This document shows, piece by piece, positions 27,602 to 36,965 of a DNA stretch of 64,000 nt. This stretch comes from Paenibacillus hemerocallicola (lineage in GTDB: Bacteria; Bacillota; Bacilli; Paenibacillales; NBRC-103111). Made by a program: the position numbers and the translations under genes. Where the stretch lies: assembly GCF_006265175.1 (NCBI RefSeq), contig NZ_VDCQ01000010.1:1-64000 (forward strand). The letters run 5' to 3'. Each line of letters opens with the position of its first letter. The first letter of the stretch is position 1. A model generated the notes under the pieces. It worked only from the letters and a program-made list of their open reading frames with translations. It made no database searches and was not told the DNA's origin.

Positions 27602-27742
27602 CTATTTCCTCTTCCCGGCCGCTTGTCCGGCCACTTTCGTCCTGCGGTATGCGCTATATACGATCAGCAGCAGCAGGACGGCGAACACGAGTCCGATGCC
27701 GTACATTTCGAGCGGAAAATCGAACACATAGTACTGCTTCAC
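27602..27742 (-). CDS. Small (46-residue) single-pass membrane protein
   Basis: Starts with GTG and reads MKQYYVFDFPLEMYGIGLVF, one membrane helix (about 15-31, IGLVFAVLLLLIVY), then a basic tail YRRTKVAGQAAGKRK. AGGTGA lies four bases before the GTG, closer than usual. The helix-plus-basic-tail pattern and codon composition favour a real gene, but no family is recognised. It is transcribed toward spoVID and away from the phosphodiester glycosidase gene. Confidence 0.5.
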   Translation of the reverse strand: MKQYYVFDFPLEMYGIGLVFAVLLLLIVYSAYRRTKVAGQAAGKRK

Positions 27743-27863
27743 GACTTCACCTGATTTCTCCGATTTTTCCTATTATTTTATCAAAGAGCCGATCCAAAAC
27801 CAAACGGGATTATGGTATGATGGTGGGTGATGGGCACATGCATAGAAAAGGGAGAGGACTGCG

Positions 27864-29792
27864 GTGAGTACAGCCATCCAGCTATTGGTTCAGACCAAAA
27901 GACAGCTAGGAGGATGGAGTTGGTTCAAAAAAACATTGCTGACGTTCGCACTGCTCATATTCGGGACGTCCAGCTTTTTATATTTGACCCCTCCCGGATT
28001 GTCGATTCGCGAATTTTTGGCGCAAACCGTCATTTCGACACAGCATCGGGACTGGGCTTGGATCGTCGTCGGCCCGGAGAAACGCGATTATATGGTCAAG
28101 ATGTCGCATCAATTCACGGAGACGTCCGCCATGGAAAAGCAGGATTTCGCCATGATCAAACACGATCCCGTCCGCCAGGCGAGATCCGTGGAGGAGCTGA
28201 TCAGCGAGCCCAAAGACATTTCCGGCCAGTTTTGGAAAGGCAAAATGATTTACGTGTACGACCCTACCTCGATTCGCGTCGTCGTGCCGAGCAAGGTCGG
28301 CGAAGGCGAACGAATCAGCTCCATGGTAACCCGGACAGACGCCGTAGCGGGCATTAACGGCGGCGGCTTTATCGATCCCGATGGGCTGGGCAACGGGTTT
28401 GCCCCGATCGGACTCATTTTGTCCGGATTCGAGGCGATTTATACGGATGCCGAGCCGTACCACGCTCAGCATATTATCGGCTTCACCAAGGAAGGAACGC
28501 TCGTCGTAGGCAAATACAGCCTGCAAGAGCTGCAGCAAATGGGCGTAAAGGATGCGGTATCGTTTTTGGCTCCGCGCCTGATCGCCAACGGCAATCCGCA
28601 AATTACGACCGGCGACGGCGGCTGGGGACGCGCTCCCCGTACCGCGATCGGCCAAAAAGAGGACGGCACTCTTATTTTCGTCATCATCGACGGCCGCCAG
28701 ACGAGCAGCGTCGGCGCCACGTTAAAGGAAGTTCAGGATTTGCTGTTGAAGGAAGGCGCGGTCAACGCCGGTCTGCTGGACGGCGGCGCTTCCTCCGAGC
28801 TCGTCGTGAAAGGAGAGCTTCTGACGAAGCCGTCAAGCCGGTATGGCGAACGCAGATTGCCTTCCGGCATTCTGGTCTACGACGATCCGGACTCGTACAA
28901 GGCGGACCGCATATGGGACGGGTTGAACAAGATCGATCCGGGCGGCAGATATGACCATCCCGACTTCTTGAAGGAGCAGGCGGAACTGAAAAATAAACCG
29001 CCCGCGCAGACGCCAAAAGTAGAGCCGGAGAAAACGCAGGAGCCTGCCAAGACGCAGAGCAACAACGATTCGCCTGCTAAAACTACAACGACACCTCCGA
29101 AGACGGGCGGCACTACCGGAACAAGCGATAAACCGGCCGGCGGAGCCGGGAACGGAGCTTCTACAGGAACTTCCGGTTCGGCCAATACGGGCAGCTCCAA
29201 TACGGGTACGGCTGGAAGCACGAATGCCACCCCGCCTGCCGAACCTTCCGGCGGCACTGCAACGCCTCCGGCCGGGTCGGGAACACCGGCTGCGGGGGGG
29301 GCGTCCTCGGGAGCAACCGCTCCCGGCGGCGGAGCTGCAACGAATGGGACTACTCCGCCTGCGACAAAGCCTGAAACCGGGGCAAATACCGGCAGCACAA
29401 ACAACACGACGCCGGCAGGCAATACCGGTACAAACGGCAGTTCTGGCGCTGCAAGCGGGGGCGGGAGCGGGCAACCGACTGCGCCTGCCACTCCGCCACC
29501 GGCAGCGGGGACTGGCAGCGGCGGCGGCACAACGACAGGCGCACCGAGCCCTGCAGGAACGTCCGGTTCGGGAGCGGCGGGCAATACAAGCAATTCCGGC
29601 ACGCCTGCCAGCTCCGGCACATCGACTTCCGGTACTTCTACTTCTTCCGGAACTTCGGCTTCTTCCGGAACAGCGGCATCTTCCGCTACAACGGTGAACC
29701 AGGGCTCGGCTGTATCTTCGGGAACAGTTGGATCGTCCGGAACTGCCGCTACGCCTCCTGCTACGACCGGTACGAATGCACCTGCTCAATAA
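27864..29792 (+). CDS. Membrane-anchored phosphodiester glycosidase (NAGPA domain) with long low-complexity tail
   Basis: A 642-residue protein starting at GTG after GGGAGAGG. One membrane helix near residues 23-43 (KTLLTFALLIFGTSSFLYL) acts as an anchor. Residues about 110-340 are a NAGPA/phosphodiester glycosidase domain (AGINGGGFIDPDGLGNGFAP, GRAPRTAIGQKEDGTLIFVI, GLLDGGASSELVV), which in other proteins removes sugar-1-phosphate caps or acts in exopolysaccharide metabolism. From about 370 on the chain is a 270-residue Gly/Ser/Thr/Ala/Pro spacer with SSGTSTSSGTSASSG-type repeats, probably crossing the wall. Substrate unknown. Confidence 0.87.
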   Translation: MSTAIQLLVQTKRQLGGWSWFKKTLLTFALLIFGTSSFLYLTPPGLSIREFLAQTVISTQHRDWAWIVVGPEKRDYMVKMSHQFTETSAMEKQDFAMIKHDPVRQARSVEELISEPKDISGQFWKGKMIYVYDPTSIRVVVPSKVGEGERISSMVTRTDAVAGINGGGFIDPDGLGNGFAPIGLILSGFEAIYTDAEPYHAQHIIGFTKEGTLVVGKYSLQELQQMGVKDAVSFLAPRLIANGNPQITTGDGGWGRAPRTAIGQKEDGTLIFVIIDGRQTSSVGATLKEVQDLLLKEGAVNAGLLDGGASSELVVKGELLTKPSSRYGERRLPSGILVYDDPDSYKADRIWDGLNKIDPGGRYDHPDFLKEQAELKNKPPAQTPKVEPEKTQEPAKTQSNNDSPAKTTTTPPKTGGTTGTSDKPAGGAGNGASTGTSGSANTGSSNTGTAGSTNATPPAEPSGGTATPPAGSGTPAAGGASSGATAPGGGAATNGTTPPATKPETGANTGSTNNTTPAGNTGTNGSSGAASGGGSGQPTAPATPPPAAGTGSGGGTTTGAPSPAGTSGSGAAGNTSNSGTPASSGTSTSGTSTSSGTSASSGTAASSATTVNQGSAVSSGTVGSSGTAATPPATTGTNAPAQ

Positions 29793-29836
29793 CCGTTTAC
29801 ATAAGACGGATTTGAAATCCTTTATGCAAATACAAT

Positions 29837-29880
29837 AGCGGCAGTCCGGAACTGACAAGTTCCAGACTGCCGCTTTTTTC
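29837..29880 (+). terminator. Terminator of the NAGPA-domain gene
   Basis: AGCGGCAGTC-C-GGAACT / AGTTCC-A-GACTGCCGCT stem with a GACA loop and six T residues. Confidence 0.95.
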
Positions 29881-30024
29881 GTTTATGGAGGATTCGGCAA
29901 TCTATGTCCCCATGTCGAAGAAAAAAATCGTCACCCAGAGCATTTCATGCATAAATACCCGCAATTGGACAAAATATGAAAGTAAGACCCTATTACTAGG
30001 CAAATAAAGGAGATCGATCGACGG

Positions 30025-30237
30025 ATGAAAACATTAAACGTTGTTGCGCTTGCGCTTCTGATTGTCGGCGGATTGAATTGGCTTCTCGTCGGATTGTTCG
30101 ATTACGACCTCGTGGCTTCGCTGTTTGGAGGCAGTCATTCATGGCTGACTCGTACAGTGTATATCGTTGTAGGCCTCTGCGCGCTGTATTCGTTCCGCTT
30201 CTTCAACGATGTTCGACACGATGCGGCTGCGCGTTAA
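30025..30237 (+). CDS. DUF378 membrane protein (YuzA-like)
   Basis: A 70-residue two-helix membrane protein opening MKTLNVVALALLIVGGLNWL, with the family hallmark GGLNWLLVGLFDYDLVASLF and a second helix VYIVVGLCALYSF. This is the DUF378 pattern; function is unknown. AAAGGAGATCG precedes the ATG at normal spacing, and a strong terminator lies about 45 bases after the stop, so it is monocistronic. Confidence 0.93.
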   Translation: MKTLNVVALALLIVGGLNWLLVGLFDYDLVASLFGGSHSWLTRTVYIVVGLCALYSFRFFNDVRHDAAAR

Positions 30238-30280
30238 GCGGTTCAAGCCGCATCGTCGCTTCGCCCGTACACCACCGATA

Positions 30281-30308
30281 GGCCTCCGCCGCATGCGGAG
30301 GCTTTTTT
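30281..30308 (+). terminator. Terminator of the DUF378 gene
   Basis: GCCTCCGC / GCGGAGGC stem, CGCAT loop, six T residues. Confidence 0.93.
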
Positions 30309-30432
30309 GGCGGAGTATTCCGCTCAGCAATTAACGAACCAAATTTGCTTATTTGTGAACTTCATTTAGTTTGCTTCAGTGATGCCGTTCGGTCCCTCTG
30401 CCTACGGATAAACCTCGAAGACAGTTTCACTT

Positions 30433-30947
30433 TTAGGGGATCCGCAAGCTTTTATAATAATATAAAGTTGCGTGCAGTGTGCCATTTGCCGACTTCGCAT
30501 ACATCGGAATCCGTCCTGCCTCTATATACCCCAACGATGCATAGAGACGATTGGACGGATCCCCCTCTCTCGTGTCGAGAACCAATAGCGACCTCTCCTC
30601 CCGCCTCGCTCTTTCTTCAGCTGACTGCATGAGTGCGCGACCGATTCCCAACCTCCGATAATCCGGGCTTGTCATCAATTTTGCGATTTCGGCTCTATGA
30701 CTGCCGTTCTGCTTTGTACATAGGTGCAATTGTACCGTTCCTACTATCCGATTGCCGAGCAGAGCGACGAATAGGACGCATCGGGACCAACCGCCTGTTG
30801 CCAATACCGAATAGCCTCGGAACGCTGCAAGGGCGGCAAAAAACCGACCGATGCGCCATCTTCGACAACCTCGATCAGTAGCTCCGCAAGCTCGTTCAGA
30901 CGTTCTTCGATCGCAAGAACCGTTTCGATTCTAACTTCCCCGTTCAT
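30433..30947 (-). pseudogene. GNAT-family N-acetyltransferase, single frameshift
   Basis: A normal start (ATG at 30945-30947 after GGGGTGAG) gives MNGEVRIETVLAIEERLNEL and continues through YWQQAVGPDAS, then hits a stop soon after. The remainder of the fold continues in the -1 frame: VLFVALLGNRIVGTVQLHL, the acetyl-CoA loop DYRRLGIGRALMQ and LYASLGYIEAGRIP. Inserting one base near 30781 would restore a normal acetyltransferase of about 170 residues. The rest of the coding sequence looks undamaged, so this is either a recent inactivation or a sequencing error. Substrate unknown. Confidence 0.8.
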
Positions 30948-31078
30948 ACCGACTCACCCCGGATTTTCGTTTTTGTCGCCTAATTTTACTACGATGTGCT
31001 GTCCCACTACACGTAAATTCCCCAGAAGCGTTATGCCAACACAACCTTGTGCCGGTCCGGAATCCGAATGGCCGAGTC

Positions 31079-31630
31079 CTACAAGCTTCGAATATCGTCG
31101 ACCAGTTCTGGAATACCGCTGCCGAAAGCATGCCCTCGATTATCCAATGAGCGCAAAATGGCCCATGGAAGCTTCTCCGCGTAAAGGCGTGCATGCTCGA
31201 ACGGCACAATTTCATCGTCACGGCTATGGTAAATATGAATTCGGGGAATCCGGCCCAGTCTGGATGGAAAGTCTTCAAGCAATCGAAATTGCTCCACGCT
31301 CCATTCCTCGTCGTTGCCCCAATAAGGCGCAGCTGCAAGAAACAATCCCGCCACGGATTGACCGTATCCATTCTCGGAAATATGCTTCAGCAAAACTGAT
31401 CCGCCCAAGGAATGTCCGATCAAGATGAGCTCCCCCTCCAGCTCGGCCAGCTCCTGTTCCAGCTTTTCTTTCCACGGTTCATACGATGGCCTTTCCGGGT
31501 TCGGCATTTTCGGATAGAGCACGTCATATTGCGCTCCTAACGATTGTTGCAGGCTTGTGACCAAATCGGAGCTTCCTTGATGAGGGCCTTGAGCCCCTGC
31601 ACTGTGTATAAATAAGATTTGCCGCTTCAT
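31079..31630 (-). CDS. RBBP9/YdeN-type alpha/beta hydrolase
   Basis: A 183-residue protein from the ATG at 31628-31630 (MKRQILFIHSAGAQG), chosen because GGGGGGATGG lies at the right distance. The nucleophile elbow is GHSLGGSVLL (Ser about 82); the acid is probably in SRDDEIVPFEHA and the histidine in NRGHAFGSG. Length and the opening FIHSAGAQGPH match small serine hydrolases of the RBBP9/YdeN group. Substrate unknown. It is probably monocistronic. Confidence 0.88.
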   Translation of the reverse strand: MKRQILFIHSAGAQGPHQGSSDLVTSLQQSLGAQYDVLYPKMPNPERPSYEPWKEKLEQELAELEGELILIGHSLGGSVLLKHISENGYGQSVAGLFLAAAPYWGNDEEWSVEQFRLLEDFPSRLGRIPRIHIYHSRDDEIVPFEHARLYAEKLPWAILRSLDNRGHAFGSGIPELVDDIRSL

Positions 31631-31749
31631 TTCCATCCCCCCGATAGACTGGACTGATATTGCCTCGTTCAAACTCTCCTCATTCTAGCATGCAAAAGTC
31701 GGTGCGATTTCTTACCGATTGCTGGCCGTCGGGACGATCTCTGTGTCAA

Positions 31750-31782
31750 AAAGAAAAAAGCCCGCTCGGAATAGGGCTTTTT
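31750..31782 (-). terminator. Terminator of the DUF2277 gene
   Basis: Minus strand AAAAGCCC / GGGCTTTT stem with a CTATTCC..GC-type loop and T tract TTTTTTCTTTTT; its first bases overlap the gene's stop codon. Confidence 0.85.
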
Positions 31783-32074
31783 AATCGGCTGACGTCGTGT
31801 TGGCTTCGGTTCCGAACCTTCTCGCGGATCGGACTCGAGCGCGTTCGATCTCGATCTCGCGATTGCGCGGCTCGGCATTCGTGACAAGCGAATCGAGCAA
31901 ATTGCGGGCAACCGCGGCCACCTCCTCGATAGCCTGATGAAACGCAGCCTCGTTCGCCTTGGAAGGCGTGTTGAAGCCGGAGAGCTTTCTCACGAATTGG
32001 AGCGAGGCTGCCTGAATTTCATCTTCGGTAGCGGGCGGGTCGAAGTTGAACAACGTTTTGATGTTTCGGCACAT
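31781..32074 (-). CDS. DUF2277 family protein
   Basis: A 97-residue helical protein beginning MCRNIKTLFNFDPPATEDEI, with LQFVRKLSGFNTPSKANEAA and a C-terminal RNREIEIERARVRSARRFG. This sequence pattern defines DUF2277, a widespread small family without known function. The conserved Cys at position 2 could bind metal or be modified. AAAGGAGAACGCC precedes the ATG. Monocistronic with its own terminator. Confidence 0.9.
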   Translation of the reverse strand: MCRNIKTLFNFDPPATEDEIQAASLQFVRKLSGFNTPSKANEAAFHQAIEEVAAVARNLLDSLVTNAEPRNREIEIERARVRSARRFGTEANTTSAD

Positions 32075-32187
32075 GGCGTTCTCCTTTGAATTCGGTTTTT
32101 CTCCATCTTACTACACTCGCCCCCTCCCTGCCAGCCAGTAGGAAGCAGAGCTCCAAACGTATATAGCCGAAAAAGGATGTGGCCCGA

Positions 32188-32331
32188 ATGGACGAGAACA
32201 ACGATCAGCAAAAGAACAGACCCGATTTGACGAACTACGACTGCGTCTGGGGAAGCGACGAGGATCAATATTTGCAGTCCGATTCGCGGGAAGTCGATTC
32301 CGGGGAGCAAGAAGACGGTCAAGTCCAATAA
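32188..32331 (+). CDS. Small (47-residue) acidic hydrophilic protein
   Basis: Reads MDENNDQQKNRPDLTNYDCV, WGSDEDQYLQ, then a Ser/Asp/Glu-rich end. AAAAGGATG precedes the ATG by about nine bases. It is strongly acidic, with one Cys and one Trp, and no membrane segment. It is divergent from the DUF2277 gene and convergent with hemL. No family recognised; the composition resembles small spore or stress proteins, which is only a guess. Confidence 0.5.
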   Translation: MDENNDQQKNRPDLTNYDCVWGSDEDQYLQSDSREVDSGEQEDGQVQ

Positions 32332-32341
32332 TTTCTTCATG

Positions 32342-32376
32342 AAAAAAAGACCACCTTTATGAACCGGGGTGGTCTT
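32342..32376 (-). terminator. Terminator of hemL
   Basis: Minus strand AAGACCACC / GGTGGTCTT stem followed by TTTTTTTC, 15 bases past the hemL stop. Confidence 0.9.
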
Positions 32377-32390
32377 GTTCGTTGTATCGG

Positions 32391-33695
32391 TTACAGCCGT
32401 TTCAACGCCTCGTAATGCGCTCCGATCGTCGTTTCGATGTCCTCGTCCGTATGGACCGAGGATACGAACATCCCTTCGAACTGGGATGGCGCTACGCTTA
32501 CGCCCAAGTCGAGCAGATTGCCGAAGTATTTGCCGAACCGCGCGAGATCGGAAGTTTTGGCCGTCTCATAATCGATGACCTTCGTCTCCGTAAAAAACGG
32601 ACATACCATCGAGCCTATCCGATTGATCGTTGACGGAATTCCAAGCTCACGAGCATTGCTCGAAAAGCCTTCCTCCAGTCGTGCCGATTTGCGTTCCAGC
32701 TCTTCGTAAACGCCGGGTTGGGCAAGCAGCTTCAAGGTCGTATAACCGGCCGCCATCGCGAGCGGGTTGCCGGACAATGTCCCGGCCTGATAGATGGGGC
32801 CGCTGGGAGCCATCCGCTCCATAATATCGCGGCGTCCGCCGTACGCCCCTACGGGAAGACCGCCACCGATCACTTTGCCGAGACACGTCAGGTCGGGGGT
32901 TATGCCGAATTCGCCTTGAGCGCAATGGAAGCCGACGCGGAATCCGGTCATGACCTCATCGAAAATGAGCAAGCTTCCGTATTGCCGAGTCACGTCGCGC
33001 AGCCCTTGCAAAAATCCCGGCAGTGGCGGTACGACGCCCATATTGCCCGCCACCGGCTCCACGATGACGGCGGCGATTTCCTCGCCGAATTTCTCGAACG
33101 CCACTTTGACCGAATCCAAATCGTTATACGGAACCGTTATCGTATTCATCGCCACGCCTTCGGGTACGCCCGGACTGTCCGGCAGTCCAAGCGTCGCCAC
33201 GCCGGAGCCCGCCTTAATAAGCAGCGAATCGGCATGGCCGTGATAGCAGCCTTCGAATTTCAATATTTTGTGGCGCCCCGTAAACCCGCGCGCCAAACGG
33301 AGTGCGCTCATCGTCGCTTCCGTGCCGGAATTTACCATTCTGACGATTTCGATCGAAGGCACCCGATCGCAAACAAGCTTGGCCATCTCCGTCTCTAGGA
33401 GCGTCGGAGCTCCGAAGCTCGTCCCCTTCTCCGCGGTCCGCTTGATCGCTTCAACGACTTCCGGATGCGCATGGCCCATAATGAGGGGCCCCCAGGAACC
33501 GACATAGTCGATAAACGAGTTGCCGTCGATATCGTAAACCCGCGAGCCTTCGCCCCGCTCGATGAAAGCCGGCGTCAAACCGACCGATTTGAAAGCGCGC
33601 ACCGGGCTGTTGACCCCCCCGGGTATGTACCGCTTCGCTTCCTCGAACGCCGCCGCCGACTTCCCGTCTTTCCGCGCTTGCTGTTGTCCCGACAT
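32391..33695 (-). CDS. hemL: Glutamate-1-semialdehyde 2,1-aminomutase
   Basis: A 434-residue PLP enzyme converting glutamate-1-semialdehyde to 5-aminolevulinate. The ATG at 33693-33695 ([12 protein letters not shown]) follows GAGGAGAG; the upstream frame is not part of the protein. Landmarks are [14 protein letters not shown] (about 22), [12 protein letters not shown]-like [18 protein letters not shown] (about 120), FDEVMTGFR (about 240), PLP lysine in [17 protein letters not shown] (about 268) and [16 protein letters not shown] (about 300). It is separated from hemB by about 5.6 kb here, while in B. subtilis hemL ends the hemAXCDBL operon. Confidence 0.97.
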   Translation of the reverse strand: MSGQQQARKDGKSAAAFEEAKRYIPGGVNSPVRAFKSVGLTPAFIERGEGSRVYDIDGNSFIDYVGSWGPLIMGHAHPEVVEAIKRTAEKGTSFGAPTLLETEMAKLVCDRVPSIEIVRMVNSGTEATMSALRLARGFTGRHKILKFEGCYHGHADSLLIKAGSGVATLGLPDSPGVPEGVAMNTITVPYNDLDSVKVAFEKFGEEIAAVIVEPVAGNMGVVPPLPGFLQGLRDVTRQYGSLLIFDEVMTGFRVGFHCAQGEFGITPDLTCLGKVIGGGLPVGAYGGRRDIMERMAPSGPIYQAGTLSGNPLAMAAGYTTLKLLAQPGVYEELERKSARLEEGFSSNARELGIPSTINRIGSMVCPFFTETKVIDYETAKTSDLARFGKYFGNLLDLGVSVAPSQFEGMFVSSVHTDEDIETTIGAHYEALKRL

Positions 33696-33831
33696 CTTTT
33701 CACTCTCCTCATTTTTCGGAAAATTTCCGTTCAATCTTAGTAACCGCCGGGCAAATGCCATTTCCTCTGTTCCTGCCGTATGGTAAAATGTGTGGGTGAT
33801 GGCAAAAGGGTGAAGCGAGGTTTTATCCGTT

Positions 33832-34500
33832 ATGATCGACTTCCTGCAGCAAGTCCCGTTGTTTTACAAATTGAACGAAAAGCAATTAAGCTATATCGCG
33901 GAGATTTGCACGAAAAAACCGTTCAAAGCCGGAACGGTGCTGTTCCGCGAGAAGGAGCCCGGTTCCGCGTTCTACATCGTCTATTCCGGCTCCATCAAGC
34001 TGTTCATGTCCAGCCAGGCCGGCGAAGAAAAAATTTTATCCGTTTTCAAATCCGGAGACAGCTTCGGCGAATTATCGCTGATCGATGGCAAGCCCCGCTC
34101 CGCCAGCGCGCAGACGCTCGAAGATTCCACGATGATCGTCCTCGGCGCGGGCAACTTTCTGGAGCTGTTGAAGTGGAACTTCGAGATTACGCTATGCATC
34201 ATGCAGGAGCTGGCCCAACGGTTGCGCGATACGAACCAGCACGTGCACGATCTGACCTTTTTGGACGCCCGTTCCCGAGTTGTCAAAAATCTGATCCTGC
34301 TCGCGAACAAAAACGGAACGCGCAAAGGAACGACGATCCATGTGAAGCTGGCTCTGAACTTCGACGAAATATCCCGCATGGCCGGCGTCCAGAAGACGGT
34401 GCTCATGCAAGTGATGCGCGATCTCGAGGACCGCGGAGTGATCAGCGTCGCCATGAACGAGTTTACGCTTCATTTGGACCGTCTGAGAGGCGGTAATTGA
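33832..34500 (+). CDS. Crp/Fnr-family transcriptional regulator
   Basis: A 222-residue regulator. A cyclic-nucleotide-like beta-roll spans about 10-120 ([40 protein letters not shown]) and a C-terminal winged helix about 150-220 ([31 protein letters not shown]). The GELSLIDG loop lacks the Arg-Ser pattern fully matching cAMP binding, and I see no N-terminal Cys cluster for an iron-sulfur centre, so the signal is unknown. It is embedded among haem genes and divergent from hemL, which suggests oxygen or redox control of haem synthesis; this is inference. Confidence 0.93.
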   Translation: MIDFLQQVPLFYKLNEKQLSYIAEICTKKPFKAGTVLFREKEPGSAFYIVYSGSIKLFMSSQAGEEKILSVFKSGDSFGELSLIDGKPRSASAQTLEDSTMIVLGAGNFLELLKWNFEITLCIMQELAQRLRDTNQHVHDLTFLDARSRVVKNLILLANKNGTRKGTTIHVKLALNFDEISRMAGVQKTVLMQVMRDLEDRGVISVAMNEFTLHLDRLRGGN

Positions 34501-34529
34501 ACACCGCCTCCAACCACGTCCAACCACGA

Positions 34530-35975
34530 TCATACTCCTGCCAAATAGGACGCGGCCGCTTCGGCTGCGTCTTTTGCTTGCCTCACGCAATCCGGAATGC
34601 CTACTCCTTCGAACGCCGCCCCCGTCACGAAGGTGCCTGGCAAATCGGCGACAAGACGCTCTCTCAACCGTCGGATCCGTTCCATATGTCCGACCTGATA
34701 TTGCGGCATCGACCGGTTCAGGCGCGTCACTTCCACGAACAATGGCTCTTCCCGTATTCCCATCAGCTCGAGCAAATCGTGCCTGACCCGGCTGACGATC
34801 TCGTCGTCGGACAAGCTCTTCCAGTCCTGGTCGCCGGAACGGCCTACGTAGCAGCGGATAAGCGCCTTCCCTTCCGGTGCGGTATGCAGCCATTTCGACG
34901 ATGTCCACGTACATGCCGTAATAAACCGGCCTTCCGTCCGCGGGATCACGAAGCCGGAGCCGTCGAGCGGATGGTTCAAGCTGTCCTTGTCGAAGGCAAG
35001 CACTACGTTCGCCACCGAAACATAGTCCATCTCCCCGAGCCATCCCGTATCCGGTACGGTTTTCAGCAGAGGGGCCATGGCATAAGCCGGCAGCGCCAAT
35101 ATGACCGCATCCGCTTCCAGCGTATCGCCCTCGTCCAGCATCAGCTTATAGCTGCCGTTGTCCCGCTCCAGTCCCTTGACTTCGGCCTTGATGTCGGTCG
35201 TATCCTGAAGCGCGCCTCTCAGCCCCTCCAGAACGGTCACAAGGCCTTTCCGATAAGTCAGGAACACGCTGGAGCGGTCCTTGTGCGGGACGATTTCGGA
35301 CAGCTTCGAAGGCGGCGGCGGGTTGAGCTTGCCGGCCGTCATGCCTTTGATCAGGCTGCCGTATGTTTGCTCGACTTGATGAAACTGCGGGAAGGTCGCT
35401 TCCAGGCTCAGCTTGTACGTATCTCCCGCATAGATGCCCGCCAGTATCGGCTCGGCGATATTCGCGAGCACTTCTTTCCCCAGCCTTCTTTCGAAAAAAT
35501 CGCCGACCGACTCGTCGCCGGTTTCTTTCCGCCGCGGAAGCACATAATCCATGGCGGCTCTGGCTTTGCCGAACGGCGAGATGAGATTCGTCGTCATAAA
35601 GGGCTTGATCTCCGTGGGAACGCCGAGCGACAGCCCGCGCGGCATTCGGTGAAGCTTGCCTTTATGCACGATATACGTTTTGTTCGCCTTCGGATTCAAG
35701 CCGGTCAATTCCCGCTCCAGACCTAGGTCCCGGGTAAGCTCGATCATCGGCAGCTTGCGCGCCAGAAACGAATCCGGTCCTTGCTCGATGACGAAACCGT
35801 CGCGATGCAGCGTACGGATTTTGCCGCCGAACATATCGCTCTTCTCCACGATCGATATATCGGCCTCGACGTGCCGGCCCGCCAGCGCCGATTTCAAATA
35901 AAAGGCGGCGCTCAGTCCGCTGATGCCCCCGCCTACGACGACGACATGCTTGCGGCCGTTTTCCTTATTTTCCAT
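34530..35975 (-). CDS. hemY: Coproporphyrinogen III oxidase (HemY/CgoX type)
   Basis: A 481-residue FAD enzyme oxidising coproporphyrinogen III to coproporphyrin III in the Gram-positive haem route. The dinucleotide motif VVVGGGISGLSAAFYL is near residue 12; IVEKSDMFGGKIRT and VIEQGPDSFLARKL follow. The C-terminal FAD block is GTFVTGAAFEGVGIPDCVRQ (about 447). Last gene of hemE-hemH-hemY; the gap to hemH is about 50 bases. The crp-type gene converges on it, with a hairpin inside the last codons. Confidence 0.95.
   Translation of the reverse strand: MENKENGRKHVVVVGGGISGLSAAFYLKSALAGRHVEADISIVEKSDMFGGKIRTLHRDGFVIEQGPDSFLARKLPMIELTRDLGLERELTGLNPKANKTYIVHKGKLHRMPRGLSLGVPTEIKPFMTTNLISPFGKARAAMDYVLPRRKETGDESVGDFFERRLGKEVLANIAEPILAGIYAGDTYKLSLEATFPQFHQVEQTYGSLIKGMTAGKLNPPPPSKLSEIVPHKDRSSVFLTYRKGLVTVLEGLRGALQDTTDIKAEVKGLERDNGSYKLMLDEGDTLEADAVILALPAYAMAPLLKTVPDTGWLGEMDYVSVANVVLAFDKDSLNHPLDGSGFVIPRTEGRFITACTWTSSKWLHTAPEGKALIRCYVGRSGDQDWKSLSDDEIVSRVRHDLLELMGIREEPLFVEVTRLNRSMPQYQVGHMERIRRLRERLVADLPGTFVTGAAFEGVGIPDCVRQAKDAAEAAASYLAGV
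34548..34578 (+). terminator. Possible terminator of the crp-type gene, inside the hemY 3' end
   Basis: Plus strand GACGC-GGCC / GGC-T-GCGTC stem followed by TTTTGC. It lies within the last hemY codons (Ala/Glu-rich), so the resemblance could be accidental. Confidence 0.4.
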
Positions 35976-36026
35976 GACGGTATTGTCCTCCCCCGCTTGC
36001 TTTCAATGCGCCGGCTGTACGCCCGC

Positions 36027-36962
36027 TCAAGCTTGCCCGAGTTGATCCGCCACGACATCGCTTAAGGTTTTCATATACAACGGATCGGTATTGAGCGAAG
36101 CCGTACGCTCGAGGTGCATCCCCAACCGTGCGGCCAATGCCTGGCACTCGATGTCCACGTCGTACAGCACTTCCAGATGGTCGGATACGAATCCGATCGG
36201 GCACAGAAGCACGTTCTCCACATGCTCTTCGCGGTGAATCGTCTCCAGCACGTCCAGAATATCCGGCCCGAGCCACGGCATAGCCGTCTGCCCCGCGCTT
36301 TGCCAGGCGAACTGCCAGCTCGTCACGCCGGTTTGCTCGGCGACCGCCTTGGACGAAGCAAGCAATTGCTCCGGATAAGGATCGCGCATTTCCAATATTT
36401 TCTCCGGCAAGCTGTGCGCGGAGAAGATGACTCTCACCTTATCGGGGGACACGCCCTCGAATCGCTGCAGCGCCGCCGTAACCCGTTCCGACAACGCTTG
36501 GATCAGCAACGGATGCAGATGGTAGCTCTTGACGAAACGAATGCTCAAGCCGAGCGGCTCGGCCGTTTCCTCGGCGCGTTTGATATATCCGCCCACGCTC
36601 ATGACGGAATAGTGCGGCGCCAATACGACACCGACCGCTTCCTTTATTCCGTCCGCGGCCATTTGCTTCACGCCGTCCTCTATGAACGGAGATGCATGCT
36701 TCAAGCCTTGATAGCATTTGAATTCGAGCTCCGGATGCTCCCGATTCAACGTCCGCTCCAGCTCTTCCACCTGCCGGTTCGTATTTTCGCGCAGCGGGAA
36801 AAACCCGCCGACGATTTTCCCGTATCGATCGGTCAGTGCCTTCAACTGCTCTGGGGAAGGAGGGGAACCGCGCCGGATATGCGTGTAATAAGCTTCGATC
36901 TGCTCCATGCTTTCCGGCGTGCCGTATGACATGACGAGAACGCCTATTTTCCGTTTCGACAT
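36027..36962 (-). CDS. hemH: Coproporphyrin ferrochelatase
   Basis: A 311-residue soluble enzyme inserting Fe2+ into coproporphyrin III. It opens KIGVLVMSYGTPESMEQIEA; the metal-site histidine is in VIFSAHSLPEKI (about 183) and the conserved glutamate in FVSDHLEVLYDVDIE (about 265). YYTHIRRGSPPSPEQL is the conserved N-terminal lip. It is 3 bases downstream of hemE and shares that operon. Confidence 0.96.
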   Translation of the reverse strand: MSKRKIGVLVMSYGTPESMEQIEAYYTHIRRGSPPSPEQLKALTDRYGKIVGGFFPLRENTNRQVEELERTLNREHPELEFKCYQGLKHASPFIEDGVKQMAADGIKEAVGVVLAPHYSVMSVGGYIKRAEETAEPLGLSIRFVKSYHLHPLLIQALSERVTAALQRFEGVSPDKVRVIFSAHSLPEKILEMRDPYPEQLLASSKAVAEQTGVTSWQFAWQSAGQTAMPWLGPDILDVLETIHREEHVENVLLCPIGFVSDHLEVLYDVDIECQALAARLGMHLERTASLNTDPLYMKTLSDVVADQLGQA

Positions 36963-36965
36963 CGT

